In this document: piece after piece, positions 45,233-53,640 of the stretch
Layout of the letters: each line of letters begins with the position of its first letter
Numbering within the stretch: position 1 is the first letter of the stretch
Assembly (NCBI GenBank): GCA_904419315.1
Contig: CAJFQY010000014.1
Location: 15,092-79,091 of the forward strand
Length of the DNA: 64,000 nucleotides
Direction: 5' to 3'
Origin: Zongyangia gallinarum
Lineage (GTDB): Bacteria > Bacillota > Clostridia > Oscillospirales > Ruminococcaceae
Notes under the pieces: model-generated
The model's input: the letters and a program-made list of their open reading frames with translations, nothing else
Databases searched by the model: none
What the model was told of the DNA's origin: nothing
Translations under genes and position numbers: made by a program

Positions 45233-46838
45233 CTACTTTTTGTCCGGTATTGGCACCGGGATCTCTGTCCCATCCTTGAACTGGAAAGTCAGGAGCTTGT
45301 CCTTGCCCACTATAGCCATTTCTACAGTAGAGTTCCAAAGATCCGGGTCAAACTCGATAAGGATGTCCCCGCACTGCCGCAGCTTGTCCAGCCAGCGGCG
45401 GATTTCTTTCTTTTTACTCTGTCGGGCATGGATTTTGGATTCCAGCCGGGCGATCTGCGCCTCCAGCTGCTGGCACTCGTCATGCAGGGCCGTTATACCG
45501 CTCAGTATACTCCGCCTGATCCTGCACCTGATGCTTGTTTTCCTCAATGTAGCCCTTTAGCAGCTGCATTTTGGCGTCATGGCCGGATTGGAGCTCTGCC
45601 AAGTGCTGTTCTAACTCAGCGGTGTCAGTTATGATGGGCAGGAGCTCCTCAAACCGGGCGATGTACTGTTCCTTGTCCCCGAGCAGCTGGTTGAAGGCTG
45701 CAACAAAGCATTCCTTTATCTCACCCTCCCGCAAACTGGGGGTGGCGCAGACGGTATCGCCTTTGTACTTCTGATTGCACCGCCAGACGTGGTGCCGGTA
45801 CTGGGTGTTGGATTGCAGCACCTTCCTGCCGTAGCTGCCGCCGCAGTCCCCGCAGATGAGTTTAGCGGTAAACAGACTGCTCCGGTGCATTTGGCGGCGT
45901 GAGCGGCGTCTTTCCACGATCTCGTTCTGTACCAGCGCAAAGGTATCTGGGTCAATAATGGCCGGGTGCGAGTTCTCCACATAGTATTGCTGGATTTCCC
46001 CGTGGTTCTTCTTAACCTTTTTGGTCAGAAAATCGGCGGTGTAGGTCTTTTGGAGCAAAGCGTCGCCTTTATACTTCTCGTTCTGGAGGATGCTCATAAT
46101 AGTGGAAACGCTCCATTGCTTTTTGCCGGAAGGCGTAGGGATGCCCTGTGCGGTCAGATAATCTGCAATCGTGCGGACGGTCTGGCCGCCCAGATAGAGG
46201 GAGTAGATTTTGCGGATGATTTCCGCTTCTTCCTCCACGATCCGCAGGGTGCCGTCCCCGCCCTTCTCGTAGCCCAGAAAGCGGCTGTAGGCCAGAGAGA
46301 ACTTCCCATCGGCCATGCTCTTGCGCTTGCCCCAGCGGACATTCTCGCTGATAGAGCGGCTTTCTTCCTGCGCCAGACTGCTCATGATAGTAATCATCAG
46401 CTCGCCTTTGGCGTCCATAGTGTGGATATTCTCCTTCTCGAAGTAGACCTCCACACCTTTTTCCTTGAGCTTACGGATAGCGGTCAAGGAATCCACGGTG
46501 TTGCGGGCGAAGCGGCTGATGGATTTGGTGAGGATCAGGTCAATCTTACCATCCAGCGCATCGGCGATCATACGGTTGAAGCCCTCCCGTTTTTTGGTGC
46601 TGGTGCCGGAGATGCCTTCGTCCGTATAGACCTCTACAAACTCCCACTCCGGGTTGTTTTTGATGTGCCGGGTATAGAAATCCACCTGCGCCTCATAGCT
46701 GGACTGCTGTTCGTCTTGCTCGGTAGAAACACGGGCATAAGCAGCCACACGCTTTTTCCTCTGCTCATTGCTGAACACGGCAAAGGGCAGACTCGCGGTT
46801 TTCTCAATGATATGAACCTTTTTAGTCGGTACCGTCAT
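45233..46838 (-). pseudogene. Large serine recombinase, frameshifted near its C-terminus
   Basis: A TnpX/TndX-like recombinase. The N-terminal resolvase domain has KRVAAYARVSTEQDEQ with the catalytic Ser, TDEGISGTS and SRFARNT. The recombinase domain and a zinc ribbon (CGDCGGSYGR ... CNQKYKGDTVC) follow, then a coiled coil. The first frame ends at 45480 as ERYNGPA-stop, while the coiled coil continues (ALHDECQQLEAQIARLESK) in another frame to 45233. Removing one G of the GG at 45490-45491 gives the smooth reading ERYNALHDECQ, for a 534-residue protein. A one-base insertion is the simplest reading; the truncated 452-residue form may keep partial activity. Confidence 0.85.
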
Positions 46839-48054
46839 CTTTGCGCCTCCTCTCGATCACCCGCAGCTGGCGTTCCCGCGCAGATTGCTTCATCTTATCC
46901 GACCAGCTCTCCCGGCGGGACGGGTTCTGCCAGGCGACCTCTTCGGTGTGGCCGTCGCGGAACACATATATCAGGAGATTATGCTCCGGTACCCATATCT
47001 CGGAGACATACGACAGCAGGGTCTCACGATCCCAGTCCGCCGTACCCAAAACCTCGGAGGTTTTCTCTATGAGGATTTTTTCCGGGATCTGCTGGGCTGA
47101 GCAGATGTCTTTACCGTAGGTGTTGAACGTTGGGCAAATCCAGACCGGCTTGGCATACTTTGTACCTGAAGCGGTAATTTTTCTGCGGAAATACTTCCCG
47201 CAAAAGCCGCACCGAATCAGCCCAGTAAATGGGTATTCCTTCGCTTTTTGTGCTGTATTAGGAAACTTTTCTGCCCGCCGCGCCAGTTCCTGCTGTACCT
47301 TGGTGAAGGTCTCTTTATCGATGATAGGCTCGTGACTGTGTTCTACATAATACATACGTTTTTCTCCATGATTTATGGCCTTTTTCTTGCTGATATGGTC
47401 TATGGAATAGGTTTTTTGCAGCAGCATATCACCGGTGTATTTCTCATTGGTGAGGATTCCCAGAACGGTGCTTTCCCGACACTGCCCACCGGACAGTGTG
47501 GGGACGCCCATGCGGATGAGCTTCTTCACGATGAGGTTCCTACCCATGCCTGAGAGGTAATCGTTAAAGATCATTTTGACAATCTCGGCTTCCTCCGGGA
47601 CGATCTGCAAGACGCCGTCTTTGAGGCGGTAGCCCAGCATGCGCCCGGTATTGGGGCGTCCCCTCTCAAACATCCTGCGGATGCGCCATTTCTGGTTCTC
47701 ACTGACATTATAGCTTTCCTCCTGTGCGTAGGCGGCAAGTAGCGTCACAGTGTTGCGGGCAAACCGGGTGATGGACTTGGTGATGATCATATCGATTTTC
47801 CCGTCCCGGCAGTCTTGCAGCATACGCTGGAACTCCGGGCGGTTGTCCTTGGTGCCGGTCAGCGCTTCGTCCGCATAAACGCCAGCAAACTCCCAATCCT
47901 CCCGGCTGCCGATATAGCTGTTGTAGTAGCTGATCTGCGCCGACAGGGAGTGCAGCTGGGTGTCCTTATCGGATGAGACGCGGGCATAGGCCGCTACACG
48001 CTTGCGGATGAATGTCCTGATCTTCGTGCCTTCCAATTTGATGATCCGTTTCAT
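46822..48054 (-). pseudogene. Second large serine recombinase with an internal catalytic-domain deletion
   Basis: A 410-residue protein paralogous to its neighbour: KRVAAYARVSSDKDTQ with the catalytic Ser, DEALTGTKDNRPEFQRML, the recombinase domain and a zinc ribbon (CGFCGKYFRR ... CPTFNTYGKDIC). Between NTV and AQEES only six residues (TLLAAY) remain, where the neighbouring copy has 40. About 34 residues of the resolvase fold are therefore missing in frame, including the GELM helix that leads into the long E-helix. The frame stays open, so protein is probably made but is unlikely to recombine DNA. It overlaps the next gene by 17 bp. AGGGATCTT precedes the ATG. Confidence 0.8.
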
Positions 48055-48099
48055 AAGATCCCTCCGTTCCTTATTTTTGTTCTTTGCGGTTATAGCGAA

Positions 48100-48125
48100 G
48101 GGGGATTCTCATGTGAGAATCCCCC
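48100..48125. repeat. Perfect 26-nt inverted repeat between recombinase and DUF4314 gene
   Basis: GGGGGATTCTCA (48100-48111), TG, TGAGAATCCCCC (48114-48125). It starts 6 bp past the DUF4314 stop, so it probably ends or processes the cargo transcript, although no T-run follows. Confidence 0.7.
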
Positions 48126-48131
48126 GTGAGC

Positions 48132-48362
48132 TTACAGCTTACGGATCCGGTCAACGCCATATACGACGCCGAGGCCGGAGCCATTGTCCCAGCGCACAAA
48201 GACGGTGCCGGTGTCGTCCACCGAGCGCACAGTGCCTTTTGTGCCGGGTGTGAGGCTGGAGTAGGGGTCATCCATCGAGATGAGCTCTACCCGGCAGCCG
48301 ATGGGGTACATCTTCCGTACCCGCTCCACGGCCTCGCGGCTTGGGAATCCGTTACTGTTCAT
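48132..48362 (-). CDS. DUF4314-family small protein of the mobile element
   Basis: A 76-residue protein with the DUF4314 pattern: FPSREAVERVRKMYPIGCRVEL, MDDPYSSLTPGTKGTV and WDNGSGLGVVYGVDRIRKL, an SH3-like beta barrel. Its role is unknown; it is recurrent in Clostridiales integrative elements. ATG 48362 has GGGGG 9 bases upstream; a longer frame to 48383 is less likely. It overlaps the end of the upstream gene by 11 bp. Confidence 0.8.
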   Translation of the reverse strand: MNSNGFPSREAVERVRKMYPIGCRVELISMDDPYSSLTPGTKGTVRSVDDTGTVFVRWDNGSGLGVVYGVDRIRKL

Positions 48363-49161
48363 AAGGTGCGCCCCCTTTCTCATCGGCGGATGTCTCCGCC
48401 GCAGTGTCAGCCGGTGCCGGTTCCACGCCTTCCGCCGGGGCAGGTTCTGCCCGTTCCGGGCGGCGGCCGGAGCGCCAGCTGCTGTTTCCGGTCAGGTTCC
48501 TCAGCAGGATCCTCCGGGCGGTTTTGTATTCATCGCCAATAAATCCTAAGCGGATCAGGAACAGCCGCATGGCAAACTTCTCATTGTCAGTGGCACATTC
48601 CTTGGTAACCACCCGTTTTTGTTCCTTGGCCATCTTGCACATTGCGGTGACCAGACGGTTGTAGGTGTCGGACTCACCGTCGATTCCATGCAGGGTAAAC
48701 CACTGGAAGCAGAGAGCATCCTCAGTGAAGACGATTTCCAACGAGTCTGTCTCCAATGCCTTTTTGAGTAGCGGTGCTTTGCTGGCGATGATCCTCCGCA
48801 GGTTTTCCTCCGTTTCCGGGGTAAACCCATCCCGTGGCACTTTGATGATCAGGAAACGTAAATCCTCATCATCAGCCTGTGCAGGATCGGACTCCCCAGT
48901 ATCCGCAGCGGCTGTGGGCTGCTCTGCCGGTTCTACCGGCTGGAATCCTTTCTCCCGCAGGGCGTCCACCAGCTTGCGGATGTCTTCCGGGGCGATATCC
49001 TCCGGGACGCTTACCACGCCGTCCTTGTCTACTCGGTAGCCTCCGACAGCATAGGCAAAGCTGGGTACGCCTTGGTAGATTGGCGGCTCGCCCAGAAGCT
49101 CCACCATCGCCCGGACGAGGGCTTTCCGGTCTGCTCCGGTCACGTTGTAGTTGATACGCAT
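48352..49161 (-). CDS. Element-encoded protein with shared NEKFAMR-GFIGDE C-terminal module
   Basis: A 269-residue protein. The N-terminus (MRINYNVTGADRKALVRAM, then FAYAVGGYRVDKDGVVSV) is of a type often labelled 'virulence protein' in clostridial conjugative elements, without experimental support that I know of. A middle domain (about 100-190) follows an acidic linker. Residues about 194-235 (DNEKFAMRLFLIRLGFIGDE) match the end of the amidoligase at 49974-50933. The C-tail is low-complexity Ala/Pro/Glu. GGAAAGGAG lies 9 bases before the ATG, inside a leader that resembles the one in front of the DUF5049 gene. The function is unknown. Confidence 0.75.
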   Translation of the reverse strand: MRINYNVTGADRKALVRAMVELLGEPPIYQGVPSFAYAVGGYRVDKDGVVSVPEDIAPEDIRKLVDALREKGFQPVEPAEQPTAAADTGESDPAQADDEDLRFLIIKVPRDGFTPETEENLRRIIASKAPLLKKALETDSLEIVFTEDALCFQWFTLHGIDGESDTYNRLVTAMCKMAKEQKRVVTKECATDNEKFAMRLFLIRLGFIGDEYKTARRILLRNLTGNSSWRSGRRPERAEPAPAEGVEPAPADTAAETSADEKGGAPYEQ

Positions 49162-49185
49162 AGGTCTTACTCCTTTCCTTGTTTT

Positions 49186-49237
49186 GCATCGCACACCATC
49201 TATCACTCAACTCGCCTCAGAAAGCAAGTCTGAAGTG
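49186..49237 (-). repeat. Leader repeat copy 1
   Basis: An imperfect copy of the sequence at 49457-49503. Shared blocks on the plus strand are ATCACTC, GCCTnAGAAA, AGCAAG and TGAAGTG. Both copies end 20-30 bp before a start codon on the minus strand. Confidence 0.65.
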
Positions 49238-49252
49238 TGGAAATCTGCATAT

Positions 49253-49432
49253 TTAGTGCTCTTTCCCCGTGAGGATAAAGTTGGCGTACTCTTTCCGGTG
49301 GTCTTCCAGATACACCACCAGCTCGTAGTAGCCTTTGCGGTTGGCAATGTGCTGTACCCGGTTGACGTCGAACATATTGGTCTCGCCGGTTGCCCGGATC
49401 GCGAGAATCTGCTGTTTTACGGTATTGGTCAT
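49253..49432 (-). CDS. DUF5049-family small protein
   Basis: A 59-residue protein reading VKQQILAIRATGETNMFDV, then VQHIANRKGYYELVVYLEDH, the DUF5049 pattern found in integrative elements of Clostridiales. It looks like a compact helical DNA- or protein-binding domain; its role is unknown. ATG 49432 lies 9 bases after AAAGGAGAC. The leader contains repeat copy 2. Confidence 0.75.
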   Translation of the reverse strand: MTNTVKQQILAIRATGETNMFDVNRVQHIANRKGYYELVVYLEDHRKEYANFILTGKEH

Positions 49433-49456
49433 AAGATGGTCTCCTTTCTTTTGTCT

Positions 49457-49503
49457 GCATACCATTCATCACTCTGTTGCCTGAGAAAAGCAAGCATGAA
49501 GTG
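49457..49503 (-). repeat. Leader repeat copy 2
   Basis: Imperfect copy of 49186-49237, upstream of the DUF5049 gene on the minus strand. Confidence 0.65.
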
Positions 49504-49519
49504 CAAGAATGTTATGGAT

Positions 49520-49987
49520 TTACGGTTGTTTTTGCGGTTCCTCCATCGACCTGATTGCGGCCTGCCGCAGAATCTGCGGGTCGAAGCCCGCGCTCCGGTA
49601 GCCGGTGAGGATGGTGCAGAAATACTGGGGCGAGGGTGCGCCGTAAGGGTAGCGGTCTTCGTTCATGATGTAGATCATGGCGTAGAGCCGCTTGCCGTTG
49701 ACTGTGACACGCAAAGTCTCCTTGCGGTAGAGATGCGGCCAGCCCTCATAGATGTCCAGCGCCTTCTCATCCTTGGGCTGTAAGCGCCAGACCAGCACCG
49801 GCACTTCGTCCCCCTGGCTGCGTTCCACAGTGGCGACTGCCGTATGGCTGCCGCCCCGGAACATCAGCCGGTAGTTTTTAAGGGTGGTGCTGCCGATCAT
49901 CTTGGCGGTGGGGCAGCGTCTTGCCATCTGTTCCAAGTTGAGGTTGGAACCATAGGCGATGTAGTATTTGGCTCTAATCTTCTTCAT
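49520..49987 (-). CDS. Gamma-glutamylcyclotransferase-like (AIG2/GGCT fold) protein
   Basis: A 155-residue GGCT-fold protein. YIAYGSNLNLEQMARRCP is the glycine-rich substrate loop, and the Glu in ALDIYEGWPHLYRKE corresponds to the catalytic acid of the family. GGCT enzymes release 5-oxoproline from gamma-glutamyl amines. It lies immediately after, and overlaps by 14 bp, an amidoligase gene. Comparative genomic work on the COOH-NH2 ligase superfamily noted this pairing and proposed a make-and-break cycle for gamma-glutamyl-type linkages. ATG 49987 has GGAGG 8 bases upstream; the ATG two codons earlier is too close. Confidence 0.82.
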   Translation of the reverse strand: MKKIRAKYYIAYGSNLNLEQMARRCPTAKMIGSTTLKNYRLMFRGGSHTAVATVERSQGDEVPVLVWRLQPKDEKALDIYEGWPHLYRKETLRVTVNGKRLYAMIYIMNEDRYPYGAPSPQYFCTILTGYRSAGFDPQILRQAAIRSMEEPQKQP

Positions 49988-50933
49988 GTGCATTTCCTCC
50001 GTTTCCTGTGCGGCTGATGTGGCTGCGGACGTTTTCCCGGCTGCCATAGGGCCAAGCGGCATTGCCGTCTAAGTGCTGATAGAGGTGCTCCCGGCAGCTC
50101 TTGAACTCATCGCCGATGAAGCCGATCCGGTTGAGATAGACCCGCATGGCGAACTTCTCGTTTTCTTCCTGCACTTTCCGGTAGCTGGCGCTCTTTTGGG
50201 TGAGCGCCTGATGGTTGAGGGCTAAGGCAAACACGATGTACGCCCGGATTTTCCCGGCGTGCAGGGTGCCGTTGAAGCCCCTCAGCTCCACCGTATGGTT
50301 GCCGTGGAAGAAGCTGTGAAGATTGAGGAAATGGTAGCGACTGCTGTGGTAATGGGTGTTGCGGCTGCCCCGGTAGCCCTCGTACCAGATGCTCTCGATC
50401 TTAGAGAAGGTCTTGGGCTTGATGCAGTTCATCCGCTCCACCAGATAGGCGTCCATCTTCTTGCAGTAGCGCATCCGCGCCGGTGCGATCTGCAATGCTT
50501 TATAGAACAAATCGTTGTGACTGGCGATGATGTTGACAAAGTTGCGGATGCTCCGAGGTGTGTGGCCGGAGCCGTCAAGGTGGATGTGGATGCCGCAGGA
50601 CTGGTTGGCAAACCCGCCCGCCTTGCGTAAGCGCCGGGCCAACCCCTGCACCGTGTCAATGTCCTCACGGTACAGCAGGATCGGGCTGACCAGTTCCACG
50701 CTGTAGCTGCTGTTGGCAGAAACGGTGCGGCGGCCATCCTTGCGCTGGCAGTCGATGCTGCCGTCCGACATGAACTTCCACACCCGCCCGTCCGGTGCGG
50801 TGATCCTATGGGTGCCATAGTAGTCACCGCTGACCGAAACGGTGCCGCCGAGGTACTGGGCGGCGACGTCCGCCGCCTGTCTCCGGGTAATGCCTGTGAA
50901 CTCGATCTCGATGCCAAAGTGGTTGGTAAACAT
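49974..50933 (-). CDS. Amidoligase_2-family (glutamine-synthetase-fold) ligase
   Basis: A 319-residue predicted ATP-dependent amide ligase. Family marks are FGIEIEFTGITRRQAA (metal-binding Glu pair), the CGIHIHLDGSGHTPRS His pair and HTVELRGFNGTLHAGKIRAY with the ExR motif. Such enzymes would join a carboxylate to an amine on a peptide or small molecule; the substrate is unknown. The last 60 residues (ENEKFAMRVYLNRIGFIGDE) are a module also found at the end of the 48352-49161 protein. GGAGGG lies 8 bases before ATG 50933. Coupled to the GGCT gene. Confidence 0.85.
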   Translation of the reverse strand: MFTNHFGIEIEFTGITRRQAADVAAQYLGGTVSVSGDYYGTHRITAPDGRVWKFMSDGSIDCQRKDGRRTVSANSSYSVELVSPILLYREDIDTVQGLARRLRKAGGFANQSCGIHIHLDGSGHTPRSIRNFVNIIASHNDLFYKALQIAPARMRYCKKMDAYLVERMNCIKPKTFSKIESIWYEGYRGSRNTHYHSSRYHFLNLHSFFHGNHTVELRGFNGTLHAGKIRAYIVFALALNHQALTQKSASYRKVQEENEKFAMRVYLNRIGFIGDEFKSCREHLYQHLDGNAAWPYGSRENVRSHISRTGNGGNAHEED

Positions 50934-51049
50934 GTGACTTGCCCTCCTTTTGTGGGCGGCTTTATGCGCAGTCCCAGAGGGCATCCACGGATGCGCCTCT
51001 AGGGATAAACGCACCGTGGCCGCCAGATTGGTTTACCGATGTGTTGCTG

Positions 51050-51268
51050 TTAGACCTCCTTTCCGGCCTTGCGGCCTTTAATGATTTTGGGGATGGGACT
51101 GTCCGTAGCGTCCCGCTGTGAGCTGATCTTCGGGTGGTACTTTTGGATAATTGCTGCTTTGATCCTTCTGTGCTCACTTTCTGTGATCAGCTCACTTTGG
51201 AGAAGCCGGCTGGCGATAGCCGTCGCCGCGCCGAAGTGCTTCTCACGCTCCAGCTGTACCTTGTCCAT
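51050..51268 (-). CDS. Small SHOCT-like element protein
   Basis: A 72-residue protein (MDKVQLEREKHFGAATAIA, then LLQSELITESEHRRIKAAII). The 'ITESEHRRIKA' helix pair resembles SHOCT/short oligomerisation domains found with mobile-element proteins. The tail is basic. The ATG shares its A with the stop codon of the upstream gene (TAATG). Function unknown. Confidence 0.65.
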   Translation of the reverse strand: MDKVQLEREKHFGAATAIASRLLQSELITESEHRRIKAAIIQKYHPKISSQRDATDSPIPKIIKGRKAGKEV

Positions 51269-51660
51269 TAGGGCAATCCCTCCCCATAACGGCTGAGCAG
51301 ATAACATTCCCGCCCGCAGAACTTCCGTTTCCGGTTGCCGTAGCTGGTAAACTGCTTACCGCAGTGGTAACAGGTGAGCAGATAAGGTTTCTTAGCCCGT
51401 GTGCGGTTCCACCACTCATAGCGGCAGTGGTTGTCGCAAAAAACCTTGCGCCTCGCACCGGGCGTCTGCTTTAACGGCTCGCCGCAGTTCTTGCAGACAG
51501 TTCCGGGCAGATGCCCGTCCTGCTGCTCCTTGAGCGTATTGCGGCGGCAGACAGACTTGACGGTATTGGAGGACAGATCGAGAGCTTCGCCGATCTCCGC
51601 AAAGGTCATCCCGCCCCGGCACATTTGTAAGATTGAGTGCTTTTGGTAGTTGGTAATCAT
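51268..51660 (-). CDS. HTH protein with two zinc ribbons
   Basis: A 130-residue probable DNA-binding regulator. Residues about 5-42 are a sigma-region-4/resolvase-like HTH (MTFAEIGEALDLSSNTVKSV). Two near-identical Cys4 ribbons follow: C56-x2-C59 with C75-x3-C79, and C97-x2-C100 with C115-x3-C119. AAGGAG lies 8 bases before ATG 51660, which overlaps the methyltransferase stop (ATGA). A frame running further upstream overlaps the methyltransferase and is spurious. It may control element genes. Confidence 0.75.
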   Translation of the reverse strand: MITNYQKHSILQMCRGGMTFAEIGEALDLSSNTVKSVCRRNTLKEQQDGHLPGTVCKNCGEPLKQTPGARRKVFCDNHCRYEWWNRTRAKKPYLLTCYHCGKQFTSYGNRKRKFCGRECYLLSRYGEGLP

Positions 51661-52709
51661 GGAAGCGTCTCCTTTCTTGCCCCTGTCGCCGCCACAGAGG
51701 GCGCAGGGGCGGTTTTGTCCCGCGAGGCGTATCCGTCGGCGGAGGATTTTTCTCGCGCCGTGTCGCGCCGTTTCTGCGCGGCAGTTTGGATGCGCCCTTC
51801 CGCCAGTTTGCAGAAGGCGGGGTTGATCTCTATCCCGATGTAGTGCCGCCCCAGATTTTTGGCGGCAAGTCCGGTGGTGCCGCTGCCGAAGAAGGGGTCG
51901 AGCACCACGCCTCCGGCTGGGCAGCCCGCCAGAATACAGGTCTCCGCCAGCTTGGGCGGGAATACGGCAAAATGTGCGCCGGAGTACGGGGAGGTGTTGA
52001 TATGCCACACATCCCGCTTGTTGCGGTGGGTGGGCAGTTGCTCTGCCGCGACGCTCCCGGCCTTACGGGGGAGGTTGATGGCCTGGATGGTCTGCCCCGG
52101 TACACAGGCGGCATATTTGTGGCCGCCGCTGCGCCCCCGGCGCAGACGCGCCAAGGTGGCCGGGGAAACCGGCTCGGCAATCGAGCGGCGGTCAAAGTGA
52201 TACCGTTTTGCCTTGGTGAGCTGGAACACATGCTCATAGCAGCGGCTGCAGCGGTCAACCACGCTCTCCGGCATGGCGTTGCCTTTCTCCCAGATAACGT
52301 CGCTGCGCAGATACCAGCCGTCCTCACGGAGCGCCAGCGCCAGCCGCCAAGGGATGCCCAGCATGTCCTTGACCTTTGCGCCCTGACGGGTGTGTTTGCA
52401 GTAGGTATCGGAAATGTTCAGCCAGAAGGTGCCGTCCTTGCGGAGCACCCGGTAGACCTCGCGGAATACCTTCACCAGCCGCCGGATATACGCCTCCGGG
52501 GTAGCCTCGCGCCCGATCTGCCCCTCCACCCCGTAGTCCCAGAGGGCGTAATAGGGCGGCGAGGTAACACAGCAGTGGACGCTGTTGTCCGGCAAGGTCT
52601 TGAGGACGGCAAGGCTGTCGCCCTGCAAGATGGCGTCGATGGGGATGTGTAGGTTTTTGAGGTTGTTCACGGGGTTCTCCTGTAGGTTGGGTTGTTTAGC
52701 ACTGCGCAT
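51657..52709 (-). CDS. Beta-class DNA N4-cytosine/N6-adenine methyltransferase
   Basis: A 350-residue DNA methyltransferase. The catalytic motif TSPPYYALWDYG (motif IV) comes before the SAM-binding DPFFGSGTTGLAA (motif I), which is the beta-class order; the variable target-recognition region lies between. No restriction endonuclease is next to it, so it is an orphan methyltransferase, often used by mobile elements to evade host restriction. GGGAGG precedes ATG 52709. The gene overlaps its neighbours at both ends. Confidence 0.9.
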   Translation of the reverse strand: MRSAKQPNLQENPVNNLKNLHIPIDAILQGDSLAVLKTLPDNSVHCCVTSPPYYALWDYGVEGQIGREATPEAYIRRLVKVFREVYRVLRKDGTFWLNISDTYCKHTRQGAKVKDMLGIPWRLALALREDGWYLRSDVIWEKGNAMPESVVDRCSRCYEHVFQLTKAKRYHFDRRSIAEPVSPATLARLRRGRSGGHKYAACVPGQTIQAINLPRKAGSVAAEQLPTHRNKRDVWHINTSPYSGAHFAVFPPKLAETCILAGCPAGGVVLDPFFGSGTTGLAAKNLGRHYIGIEINPAFCKLAEGRIQTAAQKRRDTAREKSSADGYASRDKTAPAPSVAATGARKETLP

Positions 52710-53640
52710 CGGGATTTCCTCCCTTCTGAAGCAGCACCGGCAGCTCCTCAATCGTGATCACGGTAAAGAGCTTCACCGGCTCTGCGGCAAAGGCTTCCCG
52801 CAGATGGTACAGCAGCCGTTCCTTCCTGTCGGCGTTTGGCACGATCCAGATGGTTAAGGGGAACATGCCGTGTTTTTCCTGCTCGATGCCGCTGCGGTAA
52901 TACTGGTGGTACCACTCACACTTTTCTTTCACCTTTTTGGGCGATTCCGTGTCAAGGTCAACCTCCAGAAACCAGCGGTCTTCGCAGTCATCGGATACGG
53001 CAGCAGCGTATAGGTCGGGTTTGAGGGTACGGTGCACGCCCCTGCTCCGGTAGCTTCGCCAGCAGTCCGGCTCCAGCTCCAGCGCAGTCAGGCGCATGCC
53101 GGTTGCGCTGCAAATCTCAGAGAGCTGGATGGCGGCTTCCGCCACGGCCAGCGTGTGGGCGAGGAAGAATGGCGACGGCTCGAAGAACCGGCGGCAGGTA
53201 TCGTCCTCATCGTTACGGAGCCGCAGCAGCCGTTCCCCGGCATGGGTGAGGTACCAAACCAGCGAAGCCGACCCCGCCCGCACACCCCCGATCCGGCGGG
53301 ACAGGGTGTTGAGCAGATGCAGCTCCCGCAGCTTTTGCAGAATGAAGAAAGCGGCCTGTTTGCTGACATCGGTAAAGTGCAGCCGGTAGATCTGGCCGGT
53401 CATCAGATAGCGGTATTTGCGGACGGAGGCCAAAACCTGCTTGTCCCGGTCGCTGAGCCGCATGTCCAGTTCCTCCAGCCATCGGCGGGAAAGCCGCTTG
53501 GAGTTCGCCGAGTCGCCGGGCGGTAAATTATCCATAACTGGTTTATGATACGAGTCGTGAACCTTAAACTTGGAAAAGTCCGGTGTCGTGCGGCGTTCCG
53601 GCCTCTCGCCATCGTCGCGGAAGATAGGGCGGTAAGTCAT
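52696..53640 (-). CDS. Replication-relaxation family protein
   Basis: A 314-residue protein with the Replic_Relax layout: an N-terminal winged HTH (LSDRDKQVLASVRKYRYLMTGQ), a wing with SASLVWYLTHAGERLL and a C-terminal nuclease-like fold containing LKPDLYAAAV and WFLEVDLDTES. These proteins occur with plasmid and conjugative-element coupling ATPases and are thought to help strand processing at transfer or replication. It overlaps the ATPase stop (ATGA) and the methyltransferase start. Confidence 0.85.
   Translation of the reverse strand: MTYRPIFRDDGERPERRTTPDFSKFKVHDSYHKPVMDNLPPGDSANSKRLSRRWLEELDMRLSDRDKQVLASVRKYRYLMTGQIYRLHFTDVSKQAAFFILQKLRELHLLNTLSRRIGGVRAGSASLVWYLTHAGERLLRLRNDEDDTCRRFFEPSPFFLAHTLAVAEAAIQLSEICSATGMRLTALELEPDCWRSYRSRGVHRTLKPDLYAAAVSDDCEDRWFLEVDLDTESPKKVKEKCEWYHQYYRSGIEQEKHGMFPLTIWIVPNADRKERLLYHLREAFAAEPVKLFTVITIEELPVLLQKGGNPDAQC

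Noticed and set aside
45966..47072. 368-codon plus-strand frame over the two recombinases
   Set aside because: It spans the antisense of two genes with clear resolvase motifs; composition is low-complexity and no domain is visible.
51786..52652. 288-codon plus-strand frame opposite the SPPY methyltransferase
   Set aside because: Antisense shadow; no homologous motif and no ribosome site.
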